Below are positions 24,373-33,540 of a DNA stretch of 64,000 bases, in pieces. The notes under the pieces were generated by a model. It saw nothing but the letters and a program-made list of their open reading frames with translations. It made no database searches and had not been told where the DNA came from. Numbering within the stretch: the first letter of the stretch is position 1; every line of letters starts with the position of its first letter. Source of the DNA: Lachnospiraceae bacterium AM93-12TA (lineage in GTDB: Bacteria > Bacillota > Clostridia > Lachnospirales > Lachnospiraceae). The stretch spans positions 1-64,000 of the forward strand of contig JAQERH010000003.1 in NCBI GenBank assembly GCA_027698105.1, in the 5' to 3' direction. The translations under genes were made by a program, and so were the position numbers.

Positions 24373-25293
24373 TTATATTTCCTCCAATTTTTTCAAAATA
24401 TTATTTGTGGTTGATATTAGGCACATAAGCTGATATTTAAGCTTATATTTTGCTGTATCAGATGCAATTTTAAAATCTGAAACTTTTAATACTCTTTCGA
24501 TAGAACTGTTCCATGAGGGAATCGTCAACGTAAGACTTGCAATTTCCGCATCTGGATCAAATTGTGGCAGATTGCGTATAGATGGAATAGAAACGGAAGA
24601 TTCTTTCTTTAATATTGGTTTGGCGTAATTATTCCACAGTAATTCCCTTTTCATATCATGATAACTGAGATGTTCTATCTTTTCGGCAAGAAGGTAGTTA
24701 TTTAGACTTAAAAGCTGCTCTTTTGATAATCCTGAAAGTTCAATAATATTAGCTTGGGAAATCCAAAGCTGACCAGAACGAACTCGTTTGACAAGATCCG
24801 GAACTTTTTCATCAATTATATCTAGTGCACTACTGTAAGCAGAATATTTGTAAACGGTAGCCATTGCTACATTACATTCTTCGGATATTTTTTTTGCTGC
24901 GATGCTTGCACCGGAAATATGAGATATATTCGTAGATGAAAGTTGTCTTGAAACTAAAATTTTTTCAGCATCATATTTTTTCCCAATCAGGTATTTTTTA
25001 TTGATATTGGTTAAATCCTCTCGTTTAAGTTGGTCAGCACATATCCATGAAATTACATCTTCTTTACTGGAAAAATGGAGTCTTTTTATTCGGAAAGGAA
25101 TACTGTGTTTACGAAATAATTCATATGCTTCTATACCATTAATGACAATACCATTCCATGTGCAGATGGGGGTGTGATAGGAATGACATAATATCTGTTG
25201 CTCAAGTTGTTTATAATCTTTTTCACTGAGATATTGATACAAATTGGTGAATTCTAGTTTTGTTTTTAATGTATATATACTATAATTGCGCAT
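24373..25293 (-). CDS. ParB/RepB-like protein of the recombinase operon
   Basis: A protein of about 306 residues with the layout of plasmid ParB-type proteins. An N-terminal NTP-site-like part (YQYLSEKDYKQLEQQI, NGIVINGIEAYELFRKHSIPF, with HFSSKEDVISWICADQLKR) is followed by a helix-turn-helix region (ISEECNVAMATVYKYSAYSSAL), then helices that include RVRSGQLWISQANIIELS. The ATG at 25293 lies 6 nt after GGGAG and overlaps the preceding gene by 14 nt. No ParA partner exists in the island. It may spread or bind at the element for control of the recombinase rather than segregate DNA (inference). Confidence 0.7.
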   Translation of the reverse strand: MRNYSIYTLKTKLEFTNLYQYLSEKDYKQLEQQILCHSYHTPICTWNGIVINGIEAYELFRKHSIPFRIKRLHFSSKEDVISWICADQLKREDLTNINKKYLIGKKYDAEKILVSRQLSSTNISHISGASIAAKKISEECNVAMATVYKYSAYSSALDIIDEKVPDLVKRVRSGQLWISQANIIELSGLSKEQLLSLNNYLLAEKIEHLSYHDMKRELLWNNYAKPILKKESSVSIPSIRNLPQFDPDAEIASLTLTIPSWNSSIERVLKVSDFKIASDTAKYKLKYQLMCLISTTNNILKKLEEI

Positions 25294-25696
25294 ACTCATC
25301 TCCCATTATTTCTGATTTGAATTCTGTTTGTGGCAGTTTTGTGATGATGTTATCCATGGAAAATAGAGCTATTTTCTTATCTGGGTAAATATTGCCTTCT
25401 AAACGAAAAATGTTAAATTTCTCCCAAGAAAGGTTAAGCTGGGAAAGTGAATATAGTAATTCTCGGCTGTACAATTCATAACTGTTACCATTGATGACAA
25501 AATAATCCTTAACTTTATGTGCCAATTTATCCTCTGCACAACTAGCCTTTATACCTATCATTTTTTGATCAGGATTAACAAGAAGTTGAATATATTCTGG
25601 GTTACCAATTTGACGGAGTGTATTGCGGTGGATTCGTATACGATTCTTTTTAAAGTCAATACATATTAGTGGATGGGAAGAGTGTTTGTTGTTCAT
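25280..25696 (-). CDS. small protein sharing the recombinase C-terminal domain
   Basis: A protein of about 138 residues. Its body (IHRNTLRQIGNPEYIQLLVN then PDQKMIGIKASCAEDK) aligns with the C-terminal domain of the serine recombinase at 26441 and with the 25656 protein: the shared core is a basic strand, an E-Y/F-V/I-Q/E-x-L-V/I-N/H-P turn, K-x-(I/L)-A/G-I-(R/K), then a Cys and a charged stretch. It is the shortest of the three. The start at 25696 has GTGAGGA upstream; the frame overlaps the previous gene by 41 nt. Function is unknown. Confidence 0.6.
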   Translation of the reverse strand: MNNKHSSHPLICIDFKKNRIRIHRNTLRQIGNPEYIQLLVNPDQKMIGIKASCAEDKLAHKVKDYFVINGNSYELYSRELLYSLSQLNLSWEKFNIFRLEGNIYPDKKIALFSMDNIITKLPQTEFKSEIMGDEYAQL

Positions 25697-26444
25697 AGGA
25701 TTTTTCCTCACTTTCTGCTGTTGATGGTTCTTTTGCTTTTTCTATGGATTTATCAGTTGCCTTCTTCTTTTCTTGTATGTCAAATACTGCGTAGCCTTCA
25801 AATATATTGACTTGCATTGATTTCTGATGTTCTTCCACTGGAATACCGAATTGATTCTTCCATTCTTCAGGATAAGAAGGTGTCCTAGCAGTGGTTACAG
25901 TTCCATTGTCTTTTAGTGTACGAGGAAATATTTCAGGTGAAGTTAAATCGAAAATGAACAGTATTTCATTGCCAGAACGAATTAATTTGCCGAGAATCTT
26001 GTACCGATAATTAGGATTCCAATCCATGAGAGATATCACTTTAGCAAAGAAAATTCGACAGGTGATTTGTTTTGGCGAACGCTTTTTTCCAGAGGAACAC
26101 CAACGAAAAGAGTCTTTTTCTTCTTCTCGACAGGGACGGACAGCCAGTTTTTTTTCAATGGGATTGACTAATATTTGCACATATTCGACATCGGGTAGCT
26201 TTTTTATGCAGGCGGTATTTACAGATACCTTGTAGTTATTAAACGTAAACGAAGGTTCGTAAATATGAGCGAAGAATTCGCCACGTACAACTTGATAACC
26301 GTCATAGCTGAAAGAATCATCGTCAATGACTTCCATTTGATTTGAGGGGCTGGGTGCGACTGTTATTGGCATAGGTGTGTTGATTTTCATCATATCAGAA
26401 GGTTCTGTAGTCATATTCCATTGATTTATAGGTTGCTCGCTCAT
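25656..26444 (-). CDS. protein paralogous to the serine recombinase C-terminal domain
   Basis: A 262-residue protein whose residues 40-190 mirror the recombinase tail: YQVVRGEFF against YEVARGQFF, PDVEYVQILVNPIEKKLAVRPC against PNIKFVEMLIHPSSKLLAIRPC (both around 90-112), a W and a YRYKILG/CKYRILG block, then YPEEWKNQFG against YPADWMNSFG. The start ATG overlaps the recombinase stop (ATGA), so the two are translationally coupled. No catalytic motif of its own is seen. It probably forms a complex with the recombinase or binds the same DNA (inference). Confidence 0.65.
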   Translation of the reverse strand: MSEQPINQWNMTTEPSDMMKINTPMPITVAPSPSNQMEVIDDDSFSYDGYQVVRGEFFAHIYEPSFTFNNYKVSVNTACIKKLPDVEYVQILVNPIEKKLAVRPCREEEKDSFRWCSSGKKRSPKQITCRIFFAKVISLMDWNPNYRYKILGKLIRSGNEILFIFDLTSPEIFPRTLKDNGTVTTARTPSYPEEWKNQFGIPVEEHQKSMQVNIFEGYAVFDIQEKKKATDKSIEKAKEPSTAESEEKSYEQQTLFPSTNMY

Positions 26445-28306
26445 TGGGTGTCTCCTTTAATTTCTGTAATAATATTCTTTATATTTTGTATAATGGTTTC
26501 TTTAGGAGTGGTTTGTAGCTCGGGTTCTTTATAAGGTTTACTTTCTGAAGCAGTTTGCCAGTTTTTGTCCACTGTAAATTCTGTTAATTCTGGCGCTTGA
26601 GACTGAGTATAGTAATTATTACCGAAGCTATTCATCCAGTCGGCAGGATAAGCTAACACACTCTTAGAATCAGATATTGTATCAGGCGTGTTGTTATTGG
26701 GGGCGGATACGTCGTTGGTACTTGTCGGGATTCGTATTTCTGTATCGTCCATGTTGAAAATAAGGACATTTTCATTGTCTTTTTGGTGAGCAACTCCTAA
26801 TATTCTATATTTGCATTTTTTGTCCCACTTAAATATCTCGTATAATGTTGGCAAAAATGCAGCACCGGAAATTGGTTTTGGAATAAGTTGACCATCTTTG
26901 AGACGTGACCACTGCACTTTATTTTTTGTTTCAGAGGAACATGGTCGAATAGCAAGTAGTTTTGAGCTCGGGTGTATTAGCATTTCGACAAATTTTATGT
27001 TTGGAAATTTCCGTATAGCATCTTTGTTAAAAGAGATCTGTTTATATGAAAAAGAAACAGAAATCCGACCAACCGAGGAGAAAAATTGTCCTCTAGCAAC
27101 TTCATAGTCTCTTAAATCGAAGGAACCGGCGGAAGCAGTAATTGTATCAGGTGCATTCATATTTGCCGGTTTAAGGACGCTTTGAGATGCTTCAAAGTAG
27201 TCTCTGGATTTAAATCCAGACCATCTTGGATTAATGCTTATAAATCCACTTAGAGAGCCTTCTTGTATCACATGTAATTCTGGTAAAATCTCTTTATTTC
27301 CATATTTCGCATTTGTAATTAATTTTTGAACAGCTATGAAATCATCTCGGGAGATAATAGCTTCATGATGTCCGACTTTTCTGTATTGATTACGGTCTTG
27401 ATTGTTTTTCCTTGATTTATGGTCAAGATAATTCGGAGTCCATGTTTTTCTCGCCAGAACATCCCCACAATGGCGTTCATTTTGAAGGATTTGTAGTATG
27501 GTACTGGATGACCAGACATCATTATTCTTTTTTGTTTTACAACCGAGTTCTGTCAAAGAATCAGCAATTTGTTGAGTACTGCTTCCATTAAGATACATAT
27601 AAAAAATAAGCTGCACAATTTTAGCTTCATGTGGATTGATTACAAGATCTCCATTTTCGTCTTGGTCATATCCGAGCAGAGGAGGTGTAAGGAATATTCC
27701 CCGACGAAAACGCATTTCAATGGAAGAATTCATAATTTCACTTTTGGTATGACTTTCTTCCTGCGCAAGTGTTGACATGAATGACAGAATCATTTCGCTT
27801 TTGGGATCAAGAGTATTTAAATGCTCTGTTTCAAAAAATACACCGACGGGTGGACGGAGTGAAGAAAGCTCTCGTACATATCGGATACAGTCAACAACGT
27901 TTCTTGCAAATCGGGATACACTTTTTGTTATGATTAAATCAATTTTTCCGCCTTCACAATCTTTAATCATTTTTTTGAATGCATCTCTATGTTGAAGCGA
28001 AGTGCCGGAAATGCCTTCGTCGGCATATATTTCTACAAGCATCCAATTCGGATTTTTATTTACTACATCCTGATAATGATTTTTCTGTAATTCATATGAG
28101 GATGTTTGGCGTGGATCATCCGTAGATACCCTTGCATATACAGCTACTCGTAGTTTTTTTTCTGTTTTAAAAATATCCTCTGGTGGAAGTGCCGGAATTA
28201 CTTCCAGTTCTTCTGGATCAATACCTTTGTATCTTTGCCGGATTCTGGCTTTCTGTTCATCAATATTACTGCTTCGTTCTTCACTTTCTTTCATCAATAG
28301 CGACAT
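26441..28306 (-). CDS. large serine recombinase with unusual C-terminal domain
   Basis: A 621-residue site-specific recombinase. The resolvase domain begins RVAVYARVSTDDP with the catalytic Ser near residue 61. The rest of the active site (SVSRFARN, about 129-136) and the Recombinase domain (RRGIFLTPPLLGYDQDE, about 201-217; ILQNERHCGDVL) follow. The Cys-rich zinc ribbon usual after HHEAIISRDDF is absent; INPRWSGF leads instead to a domain at about 395-505 that also forms the two following proteins. First gene of a five-gene operon. It is a candidate for the enzyme that integrated the island. The ATG at 28306 abuts AAAGG; ATG 28294 is an alternative. Confidence 0.9.
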   Translation of the reverse strand: MSLLMKESEERSSNIDEQKARIRQRYKGIDPEELEVIPALPPEDIFKTEKKLRVAVYARVSTDDPRQTSSYELQKNHYQDVVNKNPNWMLVEIYADEGISGTSLQHRDAFKKMIKDCEGGKIDLIITKSVSRFARNVVDCIRYVRELSSLRPPVGVFFETEHLNTLDPKSEMILSFMSTLAQEESHTKSEIMNSSIEMRFRRGIFLTPPLLGYDQDENGDLVINPHEAKIVQLIFYMYLNGSSTQQIADSLTELGCKTKKNNDVWSSSTILQILQNERHCGDVLARKTWTPNYLDHKSRKNNQDRNQYRKVGHHEAIISRDDFIAVQKLITNAKYGNKEILPELHVIQEGSLSGFISINPRWSGFKSRDYFEASQSVLKPANMNAPDTITASAGSFDLRDYEVARGQFFSSVGRISVSFSYKQISFNKDAIRKFPNIKFVEMLIHPSSKLLAIRPCSSETKNKVQWSRLKDGQLIPKPISGAAFLPTLYEIFKWDKKCKYRILGVAHQKDNENVLIFNMDDTEIRIPTSTNDVSAPNNNTPDTISDSKSVLAYPADWMNSFGNNYYTQSQAPELTEFTVDKNWQTASESKPYKEPELQTTPKETIIQNIKNIITEIKGDTQ

Positions 28307-28353
28307 CCTTTATAGTTGATATAACTATCATAGAATTTTTGGATTGAAAAAGA

Positions 28354-28391
28354 CATAAACCATCGGTTAAGTGATTAACGGATGGTTTATG
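28354..28391 (-). terminator. terminator of the XRE gene
   Basis: CATAAACCATC-GTTAA pairs with TTAAC-GATGGTTTATG around TCAC, a nearly perfect 17-bp stem. On the minus strand it is followed by TCTTTTTC. It separates the regulator gene from the recombinase operon. Confidence 0.8.
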
Positions 28392-28423
28392 TAGAAATAG
28401 ATATTTGATTGTTATTGAATGAT

Positions 28424-28813
28424 TTAATAATCATTCGGGTTATCAGCATCGTAATTGTGTTTTGAGGATAGATGCCAATCATTGATTCGTAAAATGTTTT
28501 TTATGGCTGAAAGAACCTCGAATATGTAACGTTTTTCAGTGCTGGTACAATCTGCCATTAATAAATCAATGTCAGTTTGATATTCCGTAGGATTGTATAA
28601 CAAGTTCCCATAGAGTAATTCATCAATAGTAATTTCAAGTGCGTTGCTAATTTTGATTAAAGATTCTAAACTGGGTTTACGCTTGGCATTTTCAATATAG
28701 CTTATATAAACAGTAGAAAGATCAGCAATTTCAGCCAGCTCCTCGGCAGATAATCCTCGTTGTTTGCGGGTTTCTCTTATACGTTTGCCAATAAGTGCAT
28801 AATTTATTTCCAT
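28424..28813 (-). CDS. XRE-family HTH regulator (upstream of the recombinase)
   Basis: A 129-residue repressor-like protein. Residues 8-62 form a classical helix-turn-helix (IGKRIRETRKQRGLSAEELA, then LSTVYISYIENAKRKPSLE). The C-terminal half is probably for dimerisation. The TGAGGTGAG-type site with AAAGGAGG precedes the ATG. It points at the recombinase operon and faces a palindrome at 28877. Likely controls the island's excision genes (inference). Confidence 0.88.
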   Translation of the reverse strand: MEINYALIGKRIRETRKQRGLSAEELAEIADLSTVYISYIENAKRKPSLESLIKISNALEITIDELLYGNLLYNPTEYQTDIDLLMADCTSTEKRYIFEVLSAIKNILRINDWHLSSKHNYDADNPNDY

Positions 28814-28876
28814 GTCCTCACCTCCTTTCCATCACAACTTGACTTTTTTGTGTTGTAGATAGAAAAAATGGTGAGC

Positions 28877-28900
28877 TATACAACAGCAATTGGTTGTATA
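28877..28900. promoter_or_regulatory. operator palindrome between divergent genes
   Basis: TATACAAC (28877-28884) and GTTGTATA (28893-28900), a perfect 8-bp inverted repeat with an 8-bp gap, located between the XRE gene (minus) and the 29039 gene (plus). Confidence 0.55.
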
Positions 28901-29038
28901 AAGAGAAGTATATCATATGTATATAGCAAAAAGAAGATTGTCGATTGATGGGAGAAAAAGGCGATAAGTTGTAATTGAACAACAGCGAAAAAAGGGTTAT
29001 CATTTATGTATTAAAAATTATGTCTGGGAGGAAAATAC

Positions 29039-29254
29039 ATGGCAGATAAAGAGGAAATCAAAACACTGGAGGAATTAGAGGAAAAAGGAAGAGTACTGCG
29101 GGAGTACAAAGAAAAATTCCGGCAGATGTGCCAAGAGAATAAAATGATAAAGGGTTCGACAGTGCTGAAACTATATGATAAAATTGAAGAAATACAAAGA
29201 GAATATGAGCATTTAGATAATAAGCTGACATTAATGGAATACAACTTTATATAG
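29039..29254 (+). CDS. small coiled-coil protein
   Basis: A 71-residue acidic and basic helical protein (EEIKTLEELEEKGRVLREYK, EIQREYEHLDNKLTLM), probably a coiled coil. A clear GGGAGGAAA site precedes the ATG. It is divergent from the XRE regulator. Family and function unknown. Confidence 0.55.
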   Translation: MADKEEIKTLEELEEKGRVLREYKEKFRQMCQENKMIKGSTVLKLYDKIEEIQREYEHLDNKLTLMEYNFI

Positions 29255-29334
29255 TTCTATTTTTTTTGTTTTAATACTACTGTTTCCCTTAGTAAATACT
29301 TGTAAGATACATCTCTAATAATTTTGCGGATTTC

Positions 29335-29355
29335 TAGTTACAATTAAGGTAACTA
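29335..29355. promoter_or_regulatory. operator palindrome before the second XRE gene
   Basis: TAGTTAC and GTAACTA are perfect 7-bp arms around AATTAAG, ending 24 bp before the start of the XRE gene at 29379; autoregulation is likely. Confidence 0.55.
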
Positions 29356-29378
29356 CTATCGGAAAGAGGTGTATTTAC

Positions 29379-29699
29379 TTGCGTACAGAGGATTATATTG
29401 CGGACAATATTATAGCTTTATGTAAAAAACGTGATATGAGTAAATATCGGCTGTCACAATTGACTGGTATATCTCAATCTTCGATTGGAAAAATTATTGC
29501 TAAAGAAAGTTTACCAACTATGCCTACTGTAGAAAAGATATGTGATGCACTGGGAGTAACAATGGCACAATTCTTTGCCGGAATGGATGTTCCAGTAAGC
29601 TTATCAGAATCACAACAAGAGGTTCTGAATATTTGGAATAATCTTGATGAAAAAGAACAGAATGTAGTGATACAAATGCTCCGGGGACTTCAAAAATAA
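29379..29699 (+). CDS. XRE-family HTH regulator 2
   Basis: A 106-residue protein beginning with TTG at 29379 behind GAAAGAGG. Residues 8-65 contain the helix-turn-helix (LCKKRDMSKYRLSQLTGISQ followed by SSIGKIIAKESLPTMPTVEK). The short C-terminal tail has LSESQQEVLNIWNNLDEKEQ, seen in Cro/CI-like regulators of ICEs. It precedes the restriction gene cluster and has its own terminator. Confidence 0.88.
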   Translation: MRTEDYIADNIIALCKKRDMSKYRLSQLTGISQSSIGKIIAKESLPTMPTVEKICDALGVTMAQFFAGMDVPVSLSESQQEVLNIWNNLDEKEQNVVIQMLRGLQK

Positions 29700-29701
29700 A
29701 G

Positions 29702-29740
29702 GAAACAGTTGTAACGAAAATGTTGACTGTTTCTTTTTTT
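29702..29740 (+). terminator. terminator of the second XRE gene
   Basis: GAAACAGT pairs with ACTGTTTC around TGTAACGAAAATGTTG, followed by seven T. Confidence 0.75.
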
Positions 29741-29756
29741 ATGGAGTTGAGAGATT

Positions 29757-30245
29757 ATGGTGATTGAAAAGAAATATTATGATATTGCACAGCATGAATT
29801 GGAAGAAATGCAAAGAGAAATTAATGAAGAAAAAGCGCAAATGTCAGAAGAAGAGATACTAGAGGATAAAAAATGGCATGATGAACAATTGGAAACAATT
29901 ATTAAAAAGGCAGAAGCTCATATGCGTCGTTTTAAGAAAGTTCCAGATCCTCAAAAAGTAGTGAAATTCACTTTTTTACAAAAAGATGCATTGGAAATTG
30001 CACGAAATATGCAGATGAATATAAAAACTGAGCGTAAAGAAGATGATTTATGGGGGACGATAGAAATGTCATTTAATAATATGTGGTTTTTAGATTCGGC
30101 TCCTAGTGAATGGAAAGATATTTGGAATAACTTGCTGAAAGAAGCTCAGAGAGTGTATATAGAAGCAAAAGATAACATGATCATGTATCAATATTATTAT
30201 GATTTGGCGGTAGAAGTTCCTTGTGTGCAGACACAATACAAATAA
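29757..30245 (+). CDS. unknown protein upstream of the restriction enzyme
   Basis: A 162-residue, highly charged helical protein (QHELEEMQREINEEKAQMSE, then KKAEAHMRRFKKV) with an aromatic middle (FNNMWFLDSAPSEWKDIWNN). No recognised family or membrane segment. A GGAGTTGAGAG site lies before the ATG. It lies 110 bp upstream of the MmeI-like gene and reads the same way; it could be a control or anti-restriction partner, but nothing in it proves this. Confidence 0.5.
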   Translation: MVIEKKYYDIAQHELEEMQREINEEKAQMSEEEILEDKKWHDEQLETIIKKAEAHMRRFKKVPDPQKVVKFTFLQKDALEIARNMQMNIKTERKEDDLWGTIEMSFNNMWFLDSAPSEWKDIWNNLLKEAQRVYIEAKDNMIMYQYYYDLAVEVPCVQTQYK

Positions 30246-30355
30246 TGATATATGAATGCTGTTCTGTAATAATTTTATGATATACTGTGGATATGATATG
30301 TAAAAATAGTCGGAGAAAGATTTGTGAATGCACGATTATTTAGGAGGAAAAAAGC

Positions 30356-33154
30356 ATGACAGATGCAGAACAAAGAGAGGCTGCCCGTCAATTTGTAAAC
30401 CGATGGATGGGAAAAGGGAAAGAAGATGAAGATGGACGTTCTTATTGGATTGATTTATTGACGAATGTTTTGGGAATGGATAATGTGACAGAACGTTTGA
30501 ACTTTGAAAAGAAAGTTGTAATTGATGGAAATACAAAACGTATTGATGTGTATATTCCTGAAACACGAGTAATTATTGAACAGAAGAGTCTTGGAAAAGC
30601 ATTGGATCAGAAAATCAGGAATTCAGGAGATGTTGATCTTACTCCATTTGAACAGGCAGACAGATATAATGGAAAGCTGACTTTTGATGAAAGAGCTCGG
30701 TGGATTGTTACGTCAAATTTTGCTGAAATTTGGATTTATGATATGAACCAGAAACAGCCAGAACCGACAAAGATTGCTTTAGATGAATTACAAAGCAAAT
30801 ATCCATTGTTGGACTTCTTGGTGAAAAAGGAAGTAAAGACAATATCGCATGAAATGGAAGTATCAATAAAAGCAGGAGGTATTGTTGGGCTTATTTATGA
30901 TGCGTTTTTAAAACAATATCGTATACCAGATATTAAGGAAAAGGATGAAACACTTGAGCAGAGAGAAAAAAGAGAGCATAAACTAAAGAGCCTGAATGCT
31001 TTATGTGTGCGAATTGTTTTTTGCTTGTATGCAGAAGATGCTGGTATTTTTGGAAAGAGAAATATGTTCCATGATTATTTGGAAACATATGAAGTAAAGG
31101 ATTGCCGGAGAGCTATAATAGAATTATTTAAGATATTGGATACACCTGTATCAGAGCGAGACGAGTATTTAGAGGAAGAACTTGCTCAGTTCCCGTATGT
31201 AAATGGTGGGTTATTTGCTGATGAAACTATTGAGATACCACCTTTTACAGAGAAAATTAAAGAATTACTTCTTACAAAAGCGTCAGAAGATTTTGACTGG
31301 AGTGATATTTCTCCAACTATATTTGGAGCGGTATTTGAATCTACATTAAATCCTGAGACCAGACGTTCAGGAGGAATGCATTATACATCTATTGAAAATA
31401 TTCATAAAGTTATTAGTCCTCTTTTTTTGGAAGATTTGCAGAAGGAATTTGATAGTATTAGAGCAATTCAAGTGAAGCGTACCAGAGATAAAAAATTGGA
31501 AGAATTCCAAAATAAATTGGCATCACTTACATTTTTTGATCCTGCGTGTGGTTCCGGAAATTTCCTTACAGAAACATACCTGTCGCTTCGTCGTTTGGAG
31601 AATGAGGTGATAAAGGAAAAAGTTGGCGGACAAATGACATTGGTAGAGGTAAATAATCCAATTAGAGTTTCTATTCAGCAATTTTATGGAATAGAGATTA
31701 ACGATTTTGCAGTTACAGTTGCGAAAACGGCTTTATGGATTGCAGAATCTCAAATGTTGGAAGAAACGAAAAATATTGTGTATGGATTTAATGACGATTT
31801 TCTTCCTTTAAAGACATATGTAAATATTACAGAAGGAAATGCATTAAGAATTGATTGGAATGATGTAATTCCTGCAGAAAAATTATCGTTTATAATGGGA
31901 AATCCGCCATTTGTAGGAGCACGTTGGATGGCGTCGGAGCAGAAGGAAGATGTTGAGAAGATATTTGAAGGATGGAAGAGTATAGGAAATCTTGATTATG
32001 TTAGTTGCTGGTATAAAAAAGCGGCTGACTATATGGGAAATTATAATATCAGAGCAGCATTGGTATCAACTAATTCAATTACACAGGGAGAAAGTGTTTC
32101 GATTCTCTGGAAACCGCTTTTTGAATCAGGTGTACACATTGATTTTGCATACAGAACATTTATATGGGATAGTGAAGCGTCAATAAAAGCGCATGTTCAT
32201 TGTGTAATTGTTGGCTTTAGCAGAGCTGTAAATAATAAGCAGAAAATAATTTATTCAGGTGAGAACGCAATTCCGGCGAATAATATTAATGGATATTTGC
32301 TTGATGCAGAAAATATATTCATTGAAAAAAGAATGAAACCATTGTGTAATGTTCCTGAAATAGCATTAGGTGGGCAAGCAATTGATGGTGGATTTTTAAT
32401 ATTGACGGAAGAGGAAAAGGAAGAGTTTTTGGAAAAAGAACCACAGGCTTCTCCGTTTTTTAGACATTATATGATGGGAAAAGATTTTATTGATCGAAAG
32501 CCGAGATATTGTATTTGGCTTGTTGGAGCTGATCCTGGATTATTAAAAAAATGTCCGATGATATTAGAACGAGTGAATAAAGTACGTGAATTTAGACTTA
32601 GTAGTACAAGAGCGAACACAAAAAAAGCGGCTGAGAATCCAACTTTATTTGCATCAATACTTGAACATAAAAATCAATATATTGCGATTCCCAAAGTTTC
32701 TTCTCAGAATCGTAGATATATTCCAATGGATTATTTAGATGGTGAAATTATTCCGGGAGACAAATTATTCACTATGCCCAATGCATCATTTTATGAATTT
32801 GGTGTATTGATGTCGAATGTTCACATGGCATGGATGCGAGCAGTGTGTGGAAGATTAAAAAGTGATTATAGTTATTCAAACACAATAGTGTATAACAATT
32901 TTCCGTGGCCTATAGTAACGGAGAAGAATCGGGAACAAATTGAAAAATCGGCACAGGAAATTTTGAAAGCAAGAACATTATATCCTAGTAGTAATCTTGC
33001 GGCTTTATATGATCCTTTAACAATGCCAGCCGAGTTACGACGAGCACATACTGCAAATGATAAAGCTGTTATGGCTGCGTATGGCTTTAGTACAAAAATG
33101 ACGGAAGCAGATTGTGTGGGAGAGTTGATGAAATTATACCAGAAAATGCAATGA
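30356..33154 (+). CDS. MmeI-like type IIL/IIG restriction-modification enzyme
   Basis: A 932-residue single-chain enzyme that both cuts and methylates DNA. The N-terminal nuclease core has the PD-ExK-like pattern RIDVYIPETRVIIEQKS (about residues 59-75). A helical spacer follows. The N6-adenine methyltransferase has SAM motif I FDPACGSGNFLTE (about 395-407) and the catalytic NPPFVGARWM (about 520-529). The target recognition domain is at about 640-860, with a C-terminal helical cap. This order matches the MmeI family, which needs no separate specificity protein and modifies one strand. The recognition site cannot be read. A strong AGGAGG site precedes the ATG. Confidence 0.9.
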   Translation: MTDAEQREAARQFVNRWMGKGKEDEDGRSYWIDLLTNVLGMDNVTERLNFEKKVVIDGNTKRIDVYIPETRVIIEQKSLGKALDQKIRNSGDVDLTPFEQADRYNGKLTFDERARWIVTSNFAEIWIYDMNQKQPEPTKIALDELQSKYPLLDFLVKKEVKTISHEMEVSIKAGGIVGLIYDAFLKQYRIPDIKEKDETLEQREKREHKLKSLNALCVRIVFCLYAEDAGIFGKRNMFHDYLETYEVKDCRRAIIELFKILDTPVSERDEYLEEELAQFPYVNGGLFADETIEIPPFTEKIKELLLTKASEDFDWSDISPTIFGAVFESTLNPETRRSGGMHYTSIENIHKVISPLFLEDLQKEFDSIRAIQVKRTRDKKLEEFQNKLASLTFFDPACGSGNFLTETYLSLRRLENEVIKEKVGGQMTLVEVNNPIRVSIQQFYGIEINDFAVTVAKTALWIAESQMLEETKNIVYGFNDDFLPLKTYVNITEGNALRIDWNDVIPAEKLSFIMGNPPFVGARWMASEQKEDVEKIFEGWKSIGNLDYVSCWYKKAADYMGNYNIRAALVSTNSITQGESVSILWKPLFESGVHIDFAYRTFIWDSEASIKAHVHCVIVGFSRAVNNKQKIIYSGENAIPANNINGYLLDAENIFIEKRMKPLCNVPEIALGGQAIDGGFLILTEEEKEEFLEKEPQASPFFRHYMMGKDFIDRKPRYCIWLVGADPGLLKKCPMILERVNKVREFRLSSTRANTKKAAENPTLFASILEHKNQYIAIPKVSSQNRRYIPMDYLDGEIIPGDKLFTMPNASFYEFGVLMSNVHMAWMRAVCGRLKSDYSYSNTIVYNNFPWPIVTEKNREQIEKSAQEILKARTLYPSSNLAALYDPLTMPAELRRAHTANDKAVMAAYGFSTKMTEADCVGELMKLYQKMQ

Positions 33155-33235
33155 TAAAAGTTTATAGAGCTGTTTTTTGCTCAAAGTAAAATATTTGAAA
33201 ACATAGAATATTCCAAATCCATAAAAGATGAATGA

Positions 33236-33297
33236 AAACCAATATGGGAATTTTACATGTGTTACAAAATTTGTAAAATTTTCATATTGGTTTTTTT
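33236..33297 (+). terminator. terminator of the restriction gene
   Basis: AAACCAATATG-AATTTTAC pairs with GTAAAATT-CATATTGGTTT, followed by TTTTTTG. Confidence 0.8.
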
Positions 33298-33540
33298 GTA
33301 ATCTGTAAAAATTATAAATTTGGATATCGAGTAAGGTTTCGGATTTTTGATTTTTATGTATTTTTCAATTTTGGATATGGCTCCGAAATTGGCAATTTTG
33401 CGGAAGTGTATCCACACTTCCTGTCCTTGCTGTTTTTAAAATCACATAGTGATTTCACAGGGATATAGAGATATTTAGTCTATTTTATATCCCTGTGATG
33501 TGACCGGAAAAATTCAGGGAACCAAGTGTATATTTATGCT

